From Armillaria gallica (Eukaryota > Basidiomycota > Agaricomycetes > Agaricales > Physalacriaceae), in assembly GCA_037576215.1 (NCBI GenBank), contig JBANDB010000003.1, forward strand, positions 1,922,001 to 1,986,000: DNA of 64,000 nucleotides, given 5' to 3'. Each line of letters opens with the position of its first letter. The first letter of the stretch is position 1. Under the pieces are notes generated by a model. The model was not told where the DNA came from and did no database searches. It worked only from the letters and a program-made list of their open reading frames with translations. The position numbers were made by a program, and so were the translations under genes. This document shows, piece by piece, positions 35,175 through 47,310 of this stretch.

Positions 35175-37305
35175 ATGGCTTATTCTGCAGGCTTGCTCAT
35201 CTATTTGAGCGTCATTCCCTTGCTGAAGATGTAGGGAGTTGTTTTATCGCACACCTTTAGAAGCTGAAAATCGACTACAGGTTCCTCACCATCTTCTTCG
35301 GGTTTTGGCTGACACGGAAAGGGTTTTTCACCCCTGCTGCTTCTAATGGAACGTCTCAGGTATGCCATTGTAACGTCCGTCATCGCTATCCCATCCTCAA
35401 CTTTGGAGCATAGGTATCGATGAACGTTGCGCTACCCGGCCTGCTGTTCTCGAGTATTGTTCCTGCCTTCAATAAGCAAAACGTGTCAGCCATGGGTCCG
35501 CTTTTCTTGGTTGCCTTTGTGAGTCGAGTCATCTACATATTCATTCGCGCATTCTGAGTCGCTTTGTCAGGTCTACATGGCCTGTGGACTCTTATTCGGC
35601 GTGCTCATTCGTGAATTCTGCTATGTTCCGCGGAATTTCTGGGCTGGGATCCTGGTAGCAACGGCCCTGAGTAACTGGACCAGCTTGCGTGCGCGCGCCA
35701 AATATCTTTGTCTTGTCTTGCAGTGAACTTAGCTTTTAATAGCCACAGCTGTGGTTCTCACTGTCGCGGAACAAAGACCCTTCGATTCTCATACAGATCC
35801 GCAACGTATGGACTTTATAATCATTTTCGCTGACATACTAGTATCTCATGAATCATTTTGTACCTAGTCGGGGTGTCGTATATCTCGGTCTTCATTCTCG
35901 CCTGGAACATCGTCATGTGGATTTGCGGCGCAGCCAAGACGCTTGCATGGGACTATGCTCCAGGTGTACCTCAAGGTGACGCGGCCAACGTTCGTGTCGG
36001 CTGGCGCGAAAAGCCCGTGGCCGCTTGCTTCCTGCGTGTGAAGGCAAGGCTTTTTGCTCGACCGAAGGATTCTGATTGCGAAAAGGCTGACAACGAGAAG
36101 GAGGCAAAGGACAGGGGACTTCTAGTGACCATGGGAAAGCAACCAGAAAACGACCTCAGAGAGATAGAGACCGACCCTGAGATACAATCTGCACGCAAGA
36201 CTTCGGGGTCATTCGCCAATTTCTTTCCTTCTGCGGTAGTCGGTGCCCGTTCGCGTACTGACTCGATACTTCCAGCAACAAATGCGTCGCATCTTCCCTT
36301 GAGAGAGCTCCAAGATACCGCGGTGCAAAGTTTGTCAGTAACAGACGAACAGGAACTTGAGCTGGTAGATGAGGAAGAGGTGAGACCCGGTCGGCTCGCA
36401 TCCCTCTTTCCGCCTTTGTTGCGAAGAACGTTCAAACCCTTGTCGAGCTTGTTCACGCCCATCACGATAAGCATGTATATTGCCGTTCCAATCTCGCTCA
36501 TCCCGCAGCTCAAGGCGCTGTTCGTGGAAGTCGATGGTGGTCCATCCTATCGTGGTCCGGATGGAAACCCGCCGTTGACGTTCATTATCACTACAGGCAA
36601 GTTTCTTATGTGTATCTTCTGGTCTAATGGTTACCTGGTGCGCAGCCGAGTTCGTTGGAAACATGAATGTCCCGTTGACCCTCATTCTATTGGGTGCTTC
36701 ATTCGCACGGATGAAGATCCCGCGTCCATTCAACAAGATCCCGCTGCCTGCATTATTCTGGGTATCGTTCTGCAAACTCGCGTTGCTCCCTGTTATCGGT
36801 ATACTTCTCACGCAAGAACTGACTCACCGCGGTATTGTACCCAAGGAAGCTCTTGTCGAGGTGGGTAGTATTTTTCTTTTGCTGCATTCATTGTTGATAT
36901 TCAACTGCGTAGCGTTTTGTTGCTATGCTTTTGAGCGGAACGCCGTCAGCTGTGAGGTAAGTTTATTCTTCGATGGAACTTTGAGAAGTGATGCTGACCG
37001 TCCTTTCGTGATAGTCAACTAATTGTCACACAACTATATGCGAAGGATCACGACCTAGACACACTATCCGTGAGCCTACCCGTTTATCTTTAGTCCTTCC
37101 GTTGAAATATTTAATTGCAGGCTCTCTTGTTGCTGCAATGCGAGTTTCTTTCATTCTCAAGCCGCCGTTGTTATGCTAAAATGATCCATCCACAGATGGC
37201 TTCATGTTCATTTCTACTGCGTGAGTTGTGTTCGAAATCTTCAAGAATCCATTGTCTGACTATGTCTGTAGAATAATAACTGTAATAGCACTTTCACTCC
37301 TATAG
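35175..37305 (+). CDS. Auxin efflux carrier (AEC) family transporter, intact copy (513 aa, 12 exons)
   Basis: Exons: 35175-35230, 35281-35359, 35414-35518, 35571-35688, 35743-35805, 35868-36596, 36646-36860, 36913-36956, 37015-37069, 37121-37139, 37196-37220, 37272-37305; all junctions keep frame. The N-terminal half has five hydrophobic spans, including MNVALPGLLFSSIVPAFNK, then TAVVLTVAEQRPFDSHTDPQ and a further span ending AWNIVMWICGAAKTLAWDY. A long charged loop follows (about residues 170-330), and then a C-terminal membrane half (PITISMYIAVPISLIP, FVGNMNVPLTLILLGASFAR, SQLIVTQLYA). This is the fold of the AEC/PIN family in fungal membranes (plasma membrane or ER), where substrates are mostly unknown. 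Two introns start with GC: 36,597 (ACAG|GCAAGT) and 37,140 (CAAT|GCGAGT). A truncated paralogue lies at 49,290-50,944. Confidence 0.9.
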
Positions 37306-38608
37306 ATTCTGGAGGAGACTGTGTGGGTTTGATTGGCCCAATTAAACAAAAGACACAGGAACCTTTTATTTTCGGTTATATACACAGCATCCTTTGCGCT
37401 TCTCCTTGACTCTCGTAGGCTTGCGTCAACTCCAACGCAACTGACTTGAGAAATTGATGAACGATGGAACATCTATCACCGTGGATAGTTGTGGAGGCCG
37501 CGCGAGCGAAATCTCTTCAGCCTTTTGAGGCTACAAGAATGGTACTCTGTACCGTCGTCACCCTAACCAATAGATGAGATTCAGAATGATAAGGGTGAAG
37601 CGCGAAGCCACGATAGAATCCTGATCTTAACCGAATTATCCAAAATGCCAGTCCGACTCAGTTTTGCATCTTAGGCCAGCAGTCCAGAATATCTTCCAGT
37701 TACAGCGTCATACCTTAGATTGTGAATTCGTTGACATAATTCTGAAAATAGCTATCCATGAGCATTAACGGCGCGAGGAGTTGATTGAAAGGTAAAAGGC
37801 CCACATGATTAATAGTCCTTCATGGATAAGACGTTTCCAGGTGCCTTCGCTCGGTCTCTCTGCTCGGGAGAGCTCGTCTGTGCACGGGGATGGAGATCGG
37901 ATCTGGTGTCGAGACCTGGGAATTAAATGGCACACGTGCAACAACTGCAAAACGCGAGAACGCCGGAGTGGCAGGCCAAGGAAGAGCAATCACTGCACAG
38001 TTCAAGACATCAGAGCTTCAACAAGTGACTGGGGCCTCGGCAAAGACAGAGCCGAGAATACAATTTGACCTCACACTGGTAGAAAGATAAGCTATGCATA
38101 ATTACTCTCGAAAGAGTAGCTGGGGTCGCGGCGACATTAAATCTTGGAACATGGACCACGGAAGAAGCATGTGTTGCACTCTGAAAAAGACAACCCATAA
38201 GCTGTTATTTCAATATACACCTCGTTAAGGCATAAAGGGTTGTCGCGAGGCGTCCTTGTCCTTGTTCAAAATTTGGAAATCGTAGAGTAAACGGAGAAAG
38301 TACATGTGCTGACCCAGACAATGTGCTTGAACGGTCTGTGACATGGTAAAATCAGAACGGTCGTCAATTGGCTGGAGCTTTTGAGGGGCGAGCGAACAGA
38401 GTGCACCATGAAATTCACTTCCGTCATGGCAGTGTAAAGCTTGCCTGGGAGATTATTTGATGTGTAGGATTACTTCTGTATGTTGAACTGAAGGGCGACA
38501 AGCCAGAATTCGCACCAAATACCGGTTTCGACACGAGGTTGAAAGCATGTTGACATGTGATCGAGTTTGGGATGGGATGCAAAGAAGTGTAAATAGAGAA
38601 TCGATCTT
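37306..38608. other. Intergenic inside duplication block A
   Basis: No gene. Conserved only as part of the duplication. Near 37,640 it contains a decayed fragment related to the relic at 18,089-18,870. Confidence 0.4.
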
Positions 38609-39771
38609 AGGATCTTACTAGGCTCGGAGGAAGCCCCTCCGGACCGTGCCGGTCACCTCGAAGAGGGGCTTGCTTCAAAATGGGCAATATCCATGACCAC
38701 GTTGTGGCACGTTTCCTAGATCATCCTCTTCTTCCTGTGCCCTACAATATAGAGACTAAATGTTCCCAAGACCGTCTTGAGTAACATCCCAATTTATCTT
38801 TTGCCCTTTGTCGCCGTCAGCAGTGTTGGTATCTTAGTGAAAGTCTGTCACACTCCGCAGTCACTGCCTTTTTGACGACCATTTCTTGTTATCTTCCACA
38901 TATCCATGAGCTCTAATATTTGGTACGTACGCTAATTGAACACACTATAAGGCCATAAAGTCACTGAAAATAATGTAAACTGCATGTGGAAAGTAAACAG
39001 CGAGATTTTGTCCCTACATGAGTTGATTGTGACAGAGGTCACAAAAAGGATGAAGGTCACTTTCGCCTTCAGACGTTCATTATGAACGATGATCTCCTTA
39101 TTTTGTATAGCAATGGATACTTGGATGTATGTGATTGCTTATACTCAACAGTGGGACAAGGTTTCCTAAGGTTCGAGTGGAAATTATGGCGGGCATTTCA
39201 GCTCATTGAGGTGTGGGTGTGATAGGCAGGACAGAGGAAAGTCATGTTCAGATTCGAAGGAAGTCATCGTGATAAGGGGGAAAGTGTCCTACAACATGCA
39301 ACAAATGCCATTCTACAGAGAAACTTGGTTTGAAGAGTCCTCACCTTGGAGACGCACCGCAAATAAGACTTTGCGACTTCAATGTCGTTTTGATGCATTT
39401 GGGTATCATTCCGGGCGAGATTTAAGAAGGAGGTTTCGGGTGGAAATACGCAGGCAATGGGTAGATGTAGTTCCAATAAACAAACTACTGACTAAGAGTT
39501 TAGGGTAAAAATGAGGAGGAAAAGGGCGACGCGTCGCGCAGATGGTCTAGGAAATGACCCATCTTGCAGCAAGCCCCTTCTCGGATGCTGCTTGCCGGGA
39601 CCACAATACAACCAAACAATAAAGTGTCGCAAACAAAAGTAGCCAATGAGAGAAGGGGCTTGGAACGAACCTAGGATCTTACTAGGTTCAGACGGCACGC
39701 CCAACATTACCCACAACAAACATAAACACAGCCAAAGCGAAAGGGGCTTGGAACGAACCTAGGATCTTACT
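38609..39771. mobile_element. Two-part TIR element insertion with 11-bp target duplication
   Basis: Block B has one AGATCTTACT site followed directly by CCTACCATG. Block A has AGGATCTTACT three times, at 38,609-38,619, 39,673-39,683 and 39,761-39,771, enclosing a 1,053-bp segment (38,620-39,672) and a 77-bp segment (39,684-39,760). Both segments end in AAGGGGCTTGGAACGAACCT and start with AGG(C/T)TC, so their ends are imperfect inverted repeats built on AAGCCCCT, with more copies near the ends. An 11-bp duplication suggests a Mutator-like element, but no transposase is present and the class is inferred. The 77-bp piece may be a deletion derivative inserted next to the first. Confidence 0.8.
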
Positions 39772-40441
39772 CCTACCATGCTTTCATCCCGGAAATCTTG
39801 CTCAAATAATCCCCGCATCCGCATTTCTGGCACTTTCCCGGACACAAAATAATATTTCTGTACAAAGGTAATGTTTCTTTTCTGTTTCTTCCTGAGATTT
39901 TCTAATATTTTCTTTAGCCAGAAACGCAGCTTCACTGTCTCCTTCGCATCTTCTCACCGTTTCTATGCGCCCTGGGCCCAAACCTGGCCATGCGGCTGTT
40001 TACCCGCTCTCCTCATCGTTCCAAATCTCTCTTCCTGGATATCCATTACGAATGGGACACCGTAACGCAGAGTTACTCTTCCTCGGCCGATTCAGTTCAG
40101 GCGTCTCGGTACCCCTCTTCGAAGATCCACTTTTGAACAAAGGCGTATCTCTTCCGGTCAAGAATCAGAGCTCTTAAAATCAGCCCTTGAACCAGAAAAG
40201 GGTATATTATAAAACAAAATTTGTATCTAACTAGGCAATCCGCGACGCGTGCACGACAAAACAATGTCACCGATGGCGCTTGGTCCAAGACTCCAAGTCA
40301 ATGTCTTGACTTTCGATACCTGACATGCTCAAGACATCGGTCGATACTCGACAAGCTATTGTGTTGCGCAATATTTAACTGAGGGTTTTTGGTGAGTCGT
40401 CTGCCACATCCAACAGTACCTCAGTGTTATCTCACTCCAAA

Positions 40442-41278
40442 ATGTTCGACCAGCACAAGTATGACCTACCTCCCACCGTCAATATCCCCGCTGAAGAGCA
40501 CATATATGACGTGTCCGACCAAACACATGCGGATGGAAACATAGGAATTCAAATCATTGGTGCCGACCTCTCCCAGGTCTACGACGCGTTCCTGGCGCCC
40601 CGACACACGCCCAACATCCCCTACGACATCCGTGACAGCATCATCTCCAGCGCGCCACCCCTTCTCAGTTCGTTTATCAACCAGAAATGGCCTGTCTCCG
40701 CCGTGGATCACCTTCCAACGTCGGTATCCCATGAAAGCGCTAATGATACGGCGAAGCCCGATTGCGCCGTCATGTTCTCGAATTGGTTGGGCGACGGGCC
40801 AATGTTTCTTGTGCACTACTGCATACTCGCAGTCAACTGTGGAAGTGTCCCAGTTCTTCCTACCTCGCCTGCACCCGGACAGCTCCCAGTGATCGTCATG
40901 AGTGCGAACACGGATGTCATCCCTTCTTGGATCTTTCTCGCCACTCTCATTTACTTCTACAACCATGATCAGTTGCAGCTCCTCCTCGCTGTGTTCGGTC
41001 GCATCTCTCCTTGCTGGCATCCCACCTGTCTCTTTCCTCCTGGTCAGCGGAAGACATCTGCGCCTCCGGCCATCATTGCCGACAACCTCTTGGAGGAGAT
41101 TGCGATGTGCCTTACGCAGGAGGAGCTTGAGTCGCTCGAGACCCATGTCCAAGGGTTCTCTTATACTCAACTATCGCTGGACATCACCGACTTGGGTTTC
41201 CAGGAGGTCATCTCGACTGCGTGCACGATCGTCAACAAAGCTCGCTCCCTACGTAATCGAATGTTCTTTTCGTACTGA
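40442..41278 (+). CDS. Orphan family protein with C-terminal AR-LRNR motif, intact copy (278 aa)
   Basis: Single exon from MFDQHKYDLPPTVNIPAEEH. No named domain recognised. Visible layout: a polar N-terminus with HIYDVSDQTHADGNIGIQII; a conserved middle with CAVMFSNWLGDGPMFLVHYC; a Pro-rich segment (PVLPTSPAPGQLPVIVM); a hydrophobic span (WIFLATLIYFYN); and a C-terminus with acidic CLTQEELESLE, then STACTIVNKARSLRNRM. The last part matches the C-terminus of the protein at 16,386. The copy at 53,242 has exactly the same length with no indels but a nonsense codon. Conservation of length across block A and B supports a real gene. No signal peptide; location and role unknown. Confidence 0.75.
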   Translation: MFDQHKYDLPPTVNIPAEEHIYDVSDQTHADGNIGIQIIGADLSQVYDAFLAPRHTPNIPYDIRDSIISSAPPLLSSFINQKWPVSAVDHLPTSVSHESANDTAKPDCAVMFSNWLGDGPMFLVHYCILAVNCGSVPVLPTSPAPGQLPVIVMSANTDVIPSWIFLATLIYFYNHDQLQLLLAVFGRISPCWHPTCLFPPGQRKTSAPPAIIADNLLEEIAMCLTQEELESLETHVQGFSYTQLSLDITDLGFQEVISTACTIVNKARSLRNRMFFSY

Positions 41279-42369
41279 GAGGTTGGATGGGAAGTCCCCG
41301 CGGAATCAGAGGGTCATGCCGAATCAAATGGTGGCCAGGTGAACGACTTGGGCTTGATGGGCAGGTCGAATTGGATCACCAAGCCGAGTATACCAGCGAG
41401 TAGATGAGCATGTGTGCCTCGACCATGCTCCTTCTCCCAATTCCTTCGCAGCTGAACTTTCGTTTGTTCCATCATACTTACATGTTCAAAGATTTCATAC
41501 TAAACATTGATACATTCATTGTTTCTACGAAACTTCTTTGATGTCACTACTTCATAGTCTAGTACAGTGTACGTATGCACTAGGAATAATAAACAGTATA
41601 TAGATCCTGAAGAGATATATTGTCCCCACCCTGGAACTTGCTATGAAGTTACATTTATCGACTCTTCTACGTAGGTCAACATGTTAGGCTTTGCCATTCG
41701 AATTCTTTCGAACCCTGGGTAGACATCAGAACACCCATCTCAAGCTTGACAGTTCACCACCCATCGCGTCCGTATCGCGTTCAAGTGTACCAAACAATCA
41801 ACCGTAATGGCCGGCGATAATAGATGCAGAGAAAGATGGGCAGAAACGGATTACTCCGTTCAACTCGGCCATTGATTTCTGACCACCACACTGTTTTCTG
41901 GCATATACCCGCATTGCTTTGAATATTCTATATCGAGTACGTCACAGCGCGGCCCAGACCACGAAGAAAAGACGAGTCAATACTTGGCATCTCTACCTGA
42001 GGCTCGCTACTGGACTCTCTTGAGATCTCAAGAAGTTGCAGCCGTATCTCTTGATCCTCATTCAGGAGAATCCCGTTCACCTGTGGATGGGAAAGGATCC
42101 TCCACTACGGAGGCTTCGGATGCTCAGCGTGCTTTCCCATTTGCTTCGAAAACGGGTTAAACAAATGGAGTCAGCCGCCGCCAGGTTAATACCTTTAAAA
42201 ATGCTAGTTAGTATCGTCGCCGGGTTGCGCAAGCATAAAAACTCCTTACAATGATACGGCATAATCTGAACTTCCTTGCTGAGTTCCGTACTAAAAAGCC
42301 GCGAGGGGTGATATGGAGAAGGAAGCAGGACTGCCGCTGTATCCTTAGCATAAGGTTGACGCGCGCGAA
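41279..42369. other. Intergenic, partly absent from block B
   Basis: Up to about 41,590 it matches block B. The rest (41,590-42,370) is missing there, where the flanks are joined directly. Short frames such as 42,036-42,254 have no support. Confidence 0.45.
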
Positions 42370-44338
42370 ATGCTCCGCGGAAGCAAATCGTTAATGTAAG
42401 AGGACTTGGAGCTGAAGAGGGCTAGGGTTGTGCAAAGTCTGTGTTTCGGCAACGAGAGGACAGGAAGTATACGGACCGTATACCTGTTTTATCCTTCGCG
42501 CGTGCCCCCGCTCGCTTGGAGTGCTGATGTATCGGTTGTAGAGACGAGAGTGTTGGCGCTGTTAAGATTACATCCTCTGGTTGTTGGACGGGGTGGCGCC
42601 TTCCGGCGTAGCATGAAAGGACCAGAATTCTTGACTTCCAGGTAAGGATCGACACCATGAAAACGACATGGCAGAAGCAAAATGTGGGCTGGAGAAGTTG
42701 GTATACGAAGTCCCGCTCTCCTGTCGATGGTTGATCTTCTCGCAGCCCGAGATCCCATTGATTCGAATTAGCTCAAGGACGTCGCGGTCACTTCCCTTTC
42801 GCTCACGTTGTGAGTGTGTCAGCATGGGCTATCACGTCGCCGTTGATGAGATGGCATAGGCTAACAACTAGCGACCCATTCGAATTAGCTGATGTATGTC
42901 TCCTAAGCCAAGGCATGAACGCACCAAGGGACCTTTAAAATCCGTCCAGCACTGTGACGCTCGAAGATATTTTGGCGGGTGAGGTGTGCCCAAATTCCCA
43001 TCCTTTTGCCTCCAATTTGCCTTCCATCCTCGTCTCTCAGTTTTTCGTGCCTCGAACTCAGATGCAGTGGTATGCCCTCTCATCGCATAAAGTCGGGCAA
43101 TTAAGGATCGGCGGACAAAGCTGATGATCGACAGCGACAAGCTATTCTTCGAGACGCGATGTGCCATAGTGGTCGGCTACTTGGTCGTAAAGCAATTCCG
43201 GACTCCTTCGTGTGTCAGAGAACGGCAGGCGAGCACAGATGCAGAGACGGGTGATAGTTTTAGGCAAGTCGCACCGACCACGTGGCAATATCCTCTTTGA
43301 TTCCCGACCGTGATGGTCCGCGTTCAAGCTGCCTCACATATTCTAAGCTACGGTGTCACGCGAATTTACGTATGACAAGAAATCACCGTAACAATTAGTC
43401 GTACGATAACTTTAGCTCGGGGAGGTCAGCACGAATGCTATGGAGTAATTTGACTTCTTCGTAAGGGATTTGCTGCTGTGGATTCAGAGAACTCGGTCTC
43501 TGGGTGCGTAGGTGAACTGATTCGTGGTGCCGACAGTACGATCGTCGTCAGCTGCTACTGGTAACTAACGTGGTTTGAAACTGTAATGACTGTATATCAC
43601 AATATCCTGAAGATCGTGTGATGCTGGGAACACTTGCGGGTACGGTCACGCTTATGTTCTAAAACTGATTGGGTCGGGAAAGTCCTTTTTCATTCATTTC
43701 GTCGGTCTTTTATACATACTGACCAGTCTATAAAATGGTTCATCTGTACATACGCGTTGCCGGCATCTAGGTGTGTCCCATTTGCCAGGACACGCGTCGT
43801 GATCCGGGCTTACGCGTCGCGTGCCATGCATGACGCGTCACCTGCCGTGGCTTGGCAATGTTCCTACCACGCGTCCTTGCCGTCTTATCTAAATAATCTC
43901 TTTATTGTTCCTTTTCCCTTGTTTTCCTCACGGTCCGGGAACCGGCCTGACAACGGTGAAAGGGATTGTATACAGGGAGGCTTTGGTATCAGGTGAGAGC
44001 TAGCATTCAAGGGCGATAATAAAATCGGACGTAAACCATGAACCGCTCTCTAGGTCCCTTGTTCAGTGAACGTACCAGCAGCACTTTCGCTGTTACGGAT
44101 TCTATATCAACGTGACCTGGCTCAATTCCGCTCATTGAGGCCTCTCCAGAGATTTGCCTTGATGGTGAATACTAACATTGGCGATTCTACGGGTAGCGAT
44201 TCAAACAAAACGACCTAGTACAGAACGGAGCTCAACTCTTCTAAGGACCTTGTCCGGTTATCTAAACTCTAAACTCTAAGGGACATTGATCAGAATAAAA
44301 AACCCCTCCTCCAAGAAATGACGGCGCCCAGAACCATA
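42370..44338 (+). repeat. Caspase-unit flanking repeat, copy 1
   Basis: Begins at CTCCGCGGAAGCAAATCG. Blocks such as TTATCCTTCGCG, GTGCTGATGTATCGGTTGTAGAGA and TCGTCTCTCAGTTTTTCGTG recur, in order, at 54,415-55,000 (with deletions) and 58,080-59,250 (almost complete). No frame is conserved among the three copies, so it is spacer carried along with the caspase-like gene. Its right end (44,110-44,220) resembles the first exon of the gene at 54,944. Confidence 0.7.
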
Positions 44339-45575
44339 TCAGTCCTGATACCAAAGACACGTATTGATGTGTCCTCCTGCCACGACTGGCGTCTGGTAAC
44401 GGAGTTGGGGTAGAGCCTCAAAAAGATCCACATACGTCGCTCCCTCTCCCAACACTCCAGCCCTCAGAGTCTCAATGAGCAAACTCGTGAAGACGCCACG
44501 CCACACCTCTGTCCCATTCTCTTTCTTTATCCGTTTCGCTTTTGCAACCTCGTTTCCCCTGCACGCTGCTACAATCACATGGCAATCCATGTCTGGGCCC
44601 CAGTCCTCTGCGACGATGGATCGATTACCACTGGCAGGGAGAACTCTGAGCGTATCTTCAGCAGCGAAGAGCATGTCTTTAAGCGAGGCACGTTCGGGCG
44701 GTGGAGCGGTCCGGGCTCCTGAACTTAATGCTCGAGTGATGCTTCCAGCGTGACAACAATCTAGAATGACGGTGATTCGATGCCCTTTCGTGCGGGAGAG
44801 CATGGAGAGGATGGTGTTGAGCTCCCGGTCGCTGATATCGGGAATGGGCATACCGTTGCTGTCGATGGTATCGCGGTCTATGGGACCGAGCGCCCCAACG
44901 AATTTGTGTGAGTGTCCATCCTCCTCGTCGAAATCAGAGTCCTCATCATTGTCATAATCTGACAATGCATAGCGAGAGCCATGCCCGGCGAAAAATATAA
45001 TGATAGGGTCGCCGCGTTCGATGTCTGGGTTTGTGATGAGACTGAGAAGAGCGGATAAAATGTTTTCACGGGAAGGGATAGATGACATGTCGGTCTGAGA
45101 AGTGTCGCGGTGGTTCGTTGAACCAAGAAGGCTTTGGATTCGATCTTTTGGCACGAGGAGATCTTCGACAAGGTATTGCTTTACCGCTAAAGCATCTGCT
45201 ACGCAACCACGCAATGGACGATATGAATATCCATCGATTCCAACGAGAACAGCCCAAATGCGACTGGGGTCAGGGCGTGGCGGCGACTACACATTGTTCT
45301 TCGTCAGTAATCCAAGCTAATAAAAGCAAGAGTATTCCTACAGAGTCTGTCGCCCAGTTGGTTGTTTCCCGATGCGAGTGGCCCAAAGGCTCTCTTTGCA
45401 GGCGCGGAGTATGGGCGTTATTAAGATCTGTCGACGTTGTTGTCGGACCGACGACGCCAAGGTAGCGTGCTTTGGATTCTGAATCCGGCAGGACGTGCGG
45501 GAAACTGCCGATGTCGTACACCCTCTCTTGGAGGGAGGGAATATCTTGGGTGATTCGTTTCATAGGCAGTGACAT
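44339..45575 (-). CDS. Caspase-domain (peptidase C14, metacaspase-like) protein 2 (393 aa)
   Basis: Exons 45575-45342 and 45286-44339 join in frame through a 55-nt intron (GACTCT|GTAGGA to GTGTAG). The start is ATG 45,575 (MSLPMKRITQDIPSL). The catalytic exon contains RIWAVLVGIDGY, FFAGHGSRY (catalytic His), an acidic loop longer than in protein 1 (DNDEDSDFDEEDGHSH) and VILDCCHAGS (catalytic Cys). One oddity: where copies 1, 3 and 4 have an (F/L)CP(M/I)D segment, this one has GALGPID, so a Cys near the substrate pocket is replaced by Gly. The N-terminal exon is polar, without a named domain, and is shared with copy 3. Expected role: Arg/Lys-directed protease in stress or death responses; activity inferred. 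Confidence 0.92.
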
Positions 45576-47310
45576 GGTCGGAATCTCAGCTTGTTGCACT
45601 AGAAAGAAAGACGTCGTGTTTTATATAATGCAGAGAGATAAATACAGTCGTTACATCTAGGATGGCGGAGAGGCGACCCTCTAAACTGATCTTGCCATTG
45701 ATCCCCGTCCAACTTGAAAAAGGGCGATAATGTTCCTTCCATCGGAGAACCTTACTAATTCCCAGCGTGTGGGTCGACATCAGGAGTCGAGTGAATGCTT
45801 TACGGTGTGCGGGGACAGGCAGATTTAAAAAGTCATTTAAAAAAAGTCTTGTAAGCAAAAGGAATGAATGAATGAATGATATCCCTCTTTAAGTATTTGC
45901 GCGTTACGCCTTTAGGGCGTATGCATACATCTGGTGATTGGTATCACCACTTGGGTGCTTGCTTGGTATGGTACGCTTGTATCGTACTTGTAAGGTGAAC
46001 GGTCTAAACACAGCCGAGGCCAGCGCATTTTAACTGGTAAAGAACAAAGCCTTAAATGGTTTTGGTTTAGTAATGCCTTTCTCGGACCTGAAAACGCCAT
46101 CAGTAAAATGGTATGAAAAATTTGTCTCCCTATAGAACAAAGGATTTAAGGTACCTTTTCGTTTTACAGCGAGAAAAACAAGGGCGTAAAAACTGAAGCT
46201 GAAATGGAAACCGTTTAAGGTCCCGTTTTAGGCTATTAAAAACGCACCAGCCTCCGTAGTGAAATGTGAACAGAGTGTGTGTGTAAAAGAGGGCGACAGC
46301 TTGAGCATTGCATTCTTGGGTGAGATAAGTTTGGTAGTCGTTTTCAGGTGGCCCGCAGGCAGAGATCCCATGTGGTTGCGGTGTTAATGGAGGGAGCGCG
46401 TTGTTGCGGTGTTGTAGGATGGGGATCGCGTGTTGCCATGGTTGGTGTTTCGAAAGCACTACAGGTGTCGGTACATTAGTACTCATGCTTGTGTAAAGAA
46501 GGGGAAGTAGGCTGTCCTCCGTGGTGGAAGTGGGAGGAGAGTGTTTGTGAAACACGGCCCCTCCCTCTCGCATGCCCGAGGCACAATTATTGTTCTCCCG
46601 GGCTACATGTCCATGGGGGAGGAGACTACTCATATCCGGGGCGCTCGTTGCGCTGTCTTCATGCTTGAATGCAGGGGTGCGTCGAGGTAGTGATGTGGTC
46701 AAAAGATAGGATGGATGGACTTTCCTCCACCGGGGAGATGGGAGGAAAAGGGTCAGAAGACGATTTTCCTCCCCCTCGCATGCCCAATGGCACAGATCCA
46801 TCTTGTGGTTGGCTTGGGCTACATTCTACGTGGGAGGGGTTACCGTTGCTGGGTTGAAGTCTTGGAGACGGCCGGTATGGCGTACAAAGGCCAGAAAGCT
46901 TAGGAGACTTGGCATGAACTTTACGAGCCAGCGAGGAATGGGGATATCATTATAGTGTTTAGTGTTTAGATAACCGGACAAGGTCCCAAAAAGGAACGCC
47001 GGGGTTCTGTGCCGCCACAAACGTACAACCCTCCCGGATAGAACCCACGAGTCTTGTACATTTCCCGAGTCATCCACGCTTAGTTGGACTTTCGCTCCTC
47101 AAAACCTACAATACTGTGCTTTCTATCAATACCCCACGAGGTGTCTCTACTCCGCGAGATGTACGCAACCGTGAGATTACAACGATACAGGCCTTCGTTC
47201 CTGATTGGAAAGTACGGGTCCCGACTTCCTAATCGAGGTACAGATCCAGAGCCAAAATCCAGAAATTTCAAATATTCGGGAGAGCCCCGGTGTTCCTGAT
47301 TCGCTAAACT
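45576..47310. other. Intergenic, no confident gene
   Basis: A 223-codon minus-strand frame (46,801-46,130) is made of low-complexity Pro/His/Thr sequence and is not supported. Two degenerate copies of a segment containing CCTCGCATGCCC lie at about 46,560 and 46,770. GAATGAATGAATGAATG at 45,863-45,879 is a microsatellite. A 34-bp sequence near 46,953-46,986 is the inverted copy of 44,245-44,278. Confidence 0.4.

Larger units (their letters stand above)
35650..41590 (+). repeat. Segmental duplication block A
   Basis: From within exon 4 of the transporter to beyond the orphan gene at 40,442 the sequence matches 49,290-54,410 in the same order and orientation, about 13.6 kb apart. Block A has two sequences that B lacks: the transposon-like insertion at 38,620-39,771 and the stretch 41,590-42,370 at its right edge. 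Confidence 0.85.

Noticed and set aside
40466..41170. 234-codon minus-strand frame
   Set aside because: Antisense to the intact orphan gene; Arg/Glu-rich composition without a motif, and its counterpart in block B is shorter.
40442..41278. Orphan protein as a gasdermin-like pore former partnered with the caspase-like genes
   Set aside because: Considered because of the neighbourhood, but I see no motif or layout that supports it; it needs structure prediction.
44254..44280. CTAAACTCTAAACTCTAA as an interstitial telomere
   Set aside because: Only about two units, and basidiomycete telomeres are usually TTAGGG; better explained as part of the 34-bp inverted repeat.
46130..46801. 223-codon minus-strand frame
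   Set aside because: Low-complexity Pro/Thr/His sequence with no domain or paralogue, in a region with internal DNA repeats.
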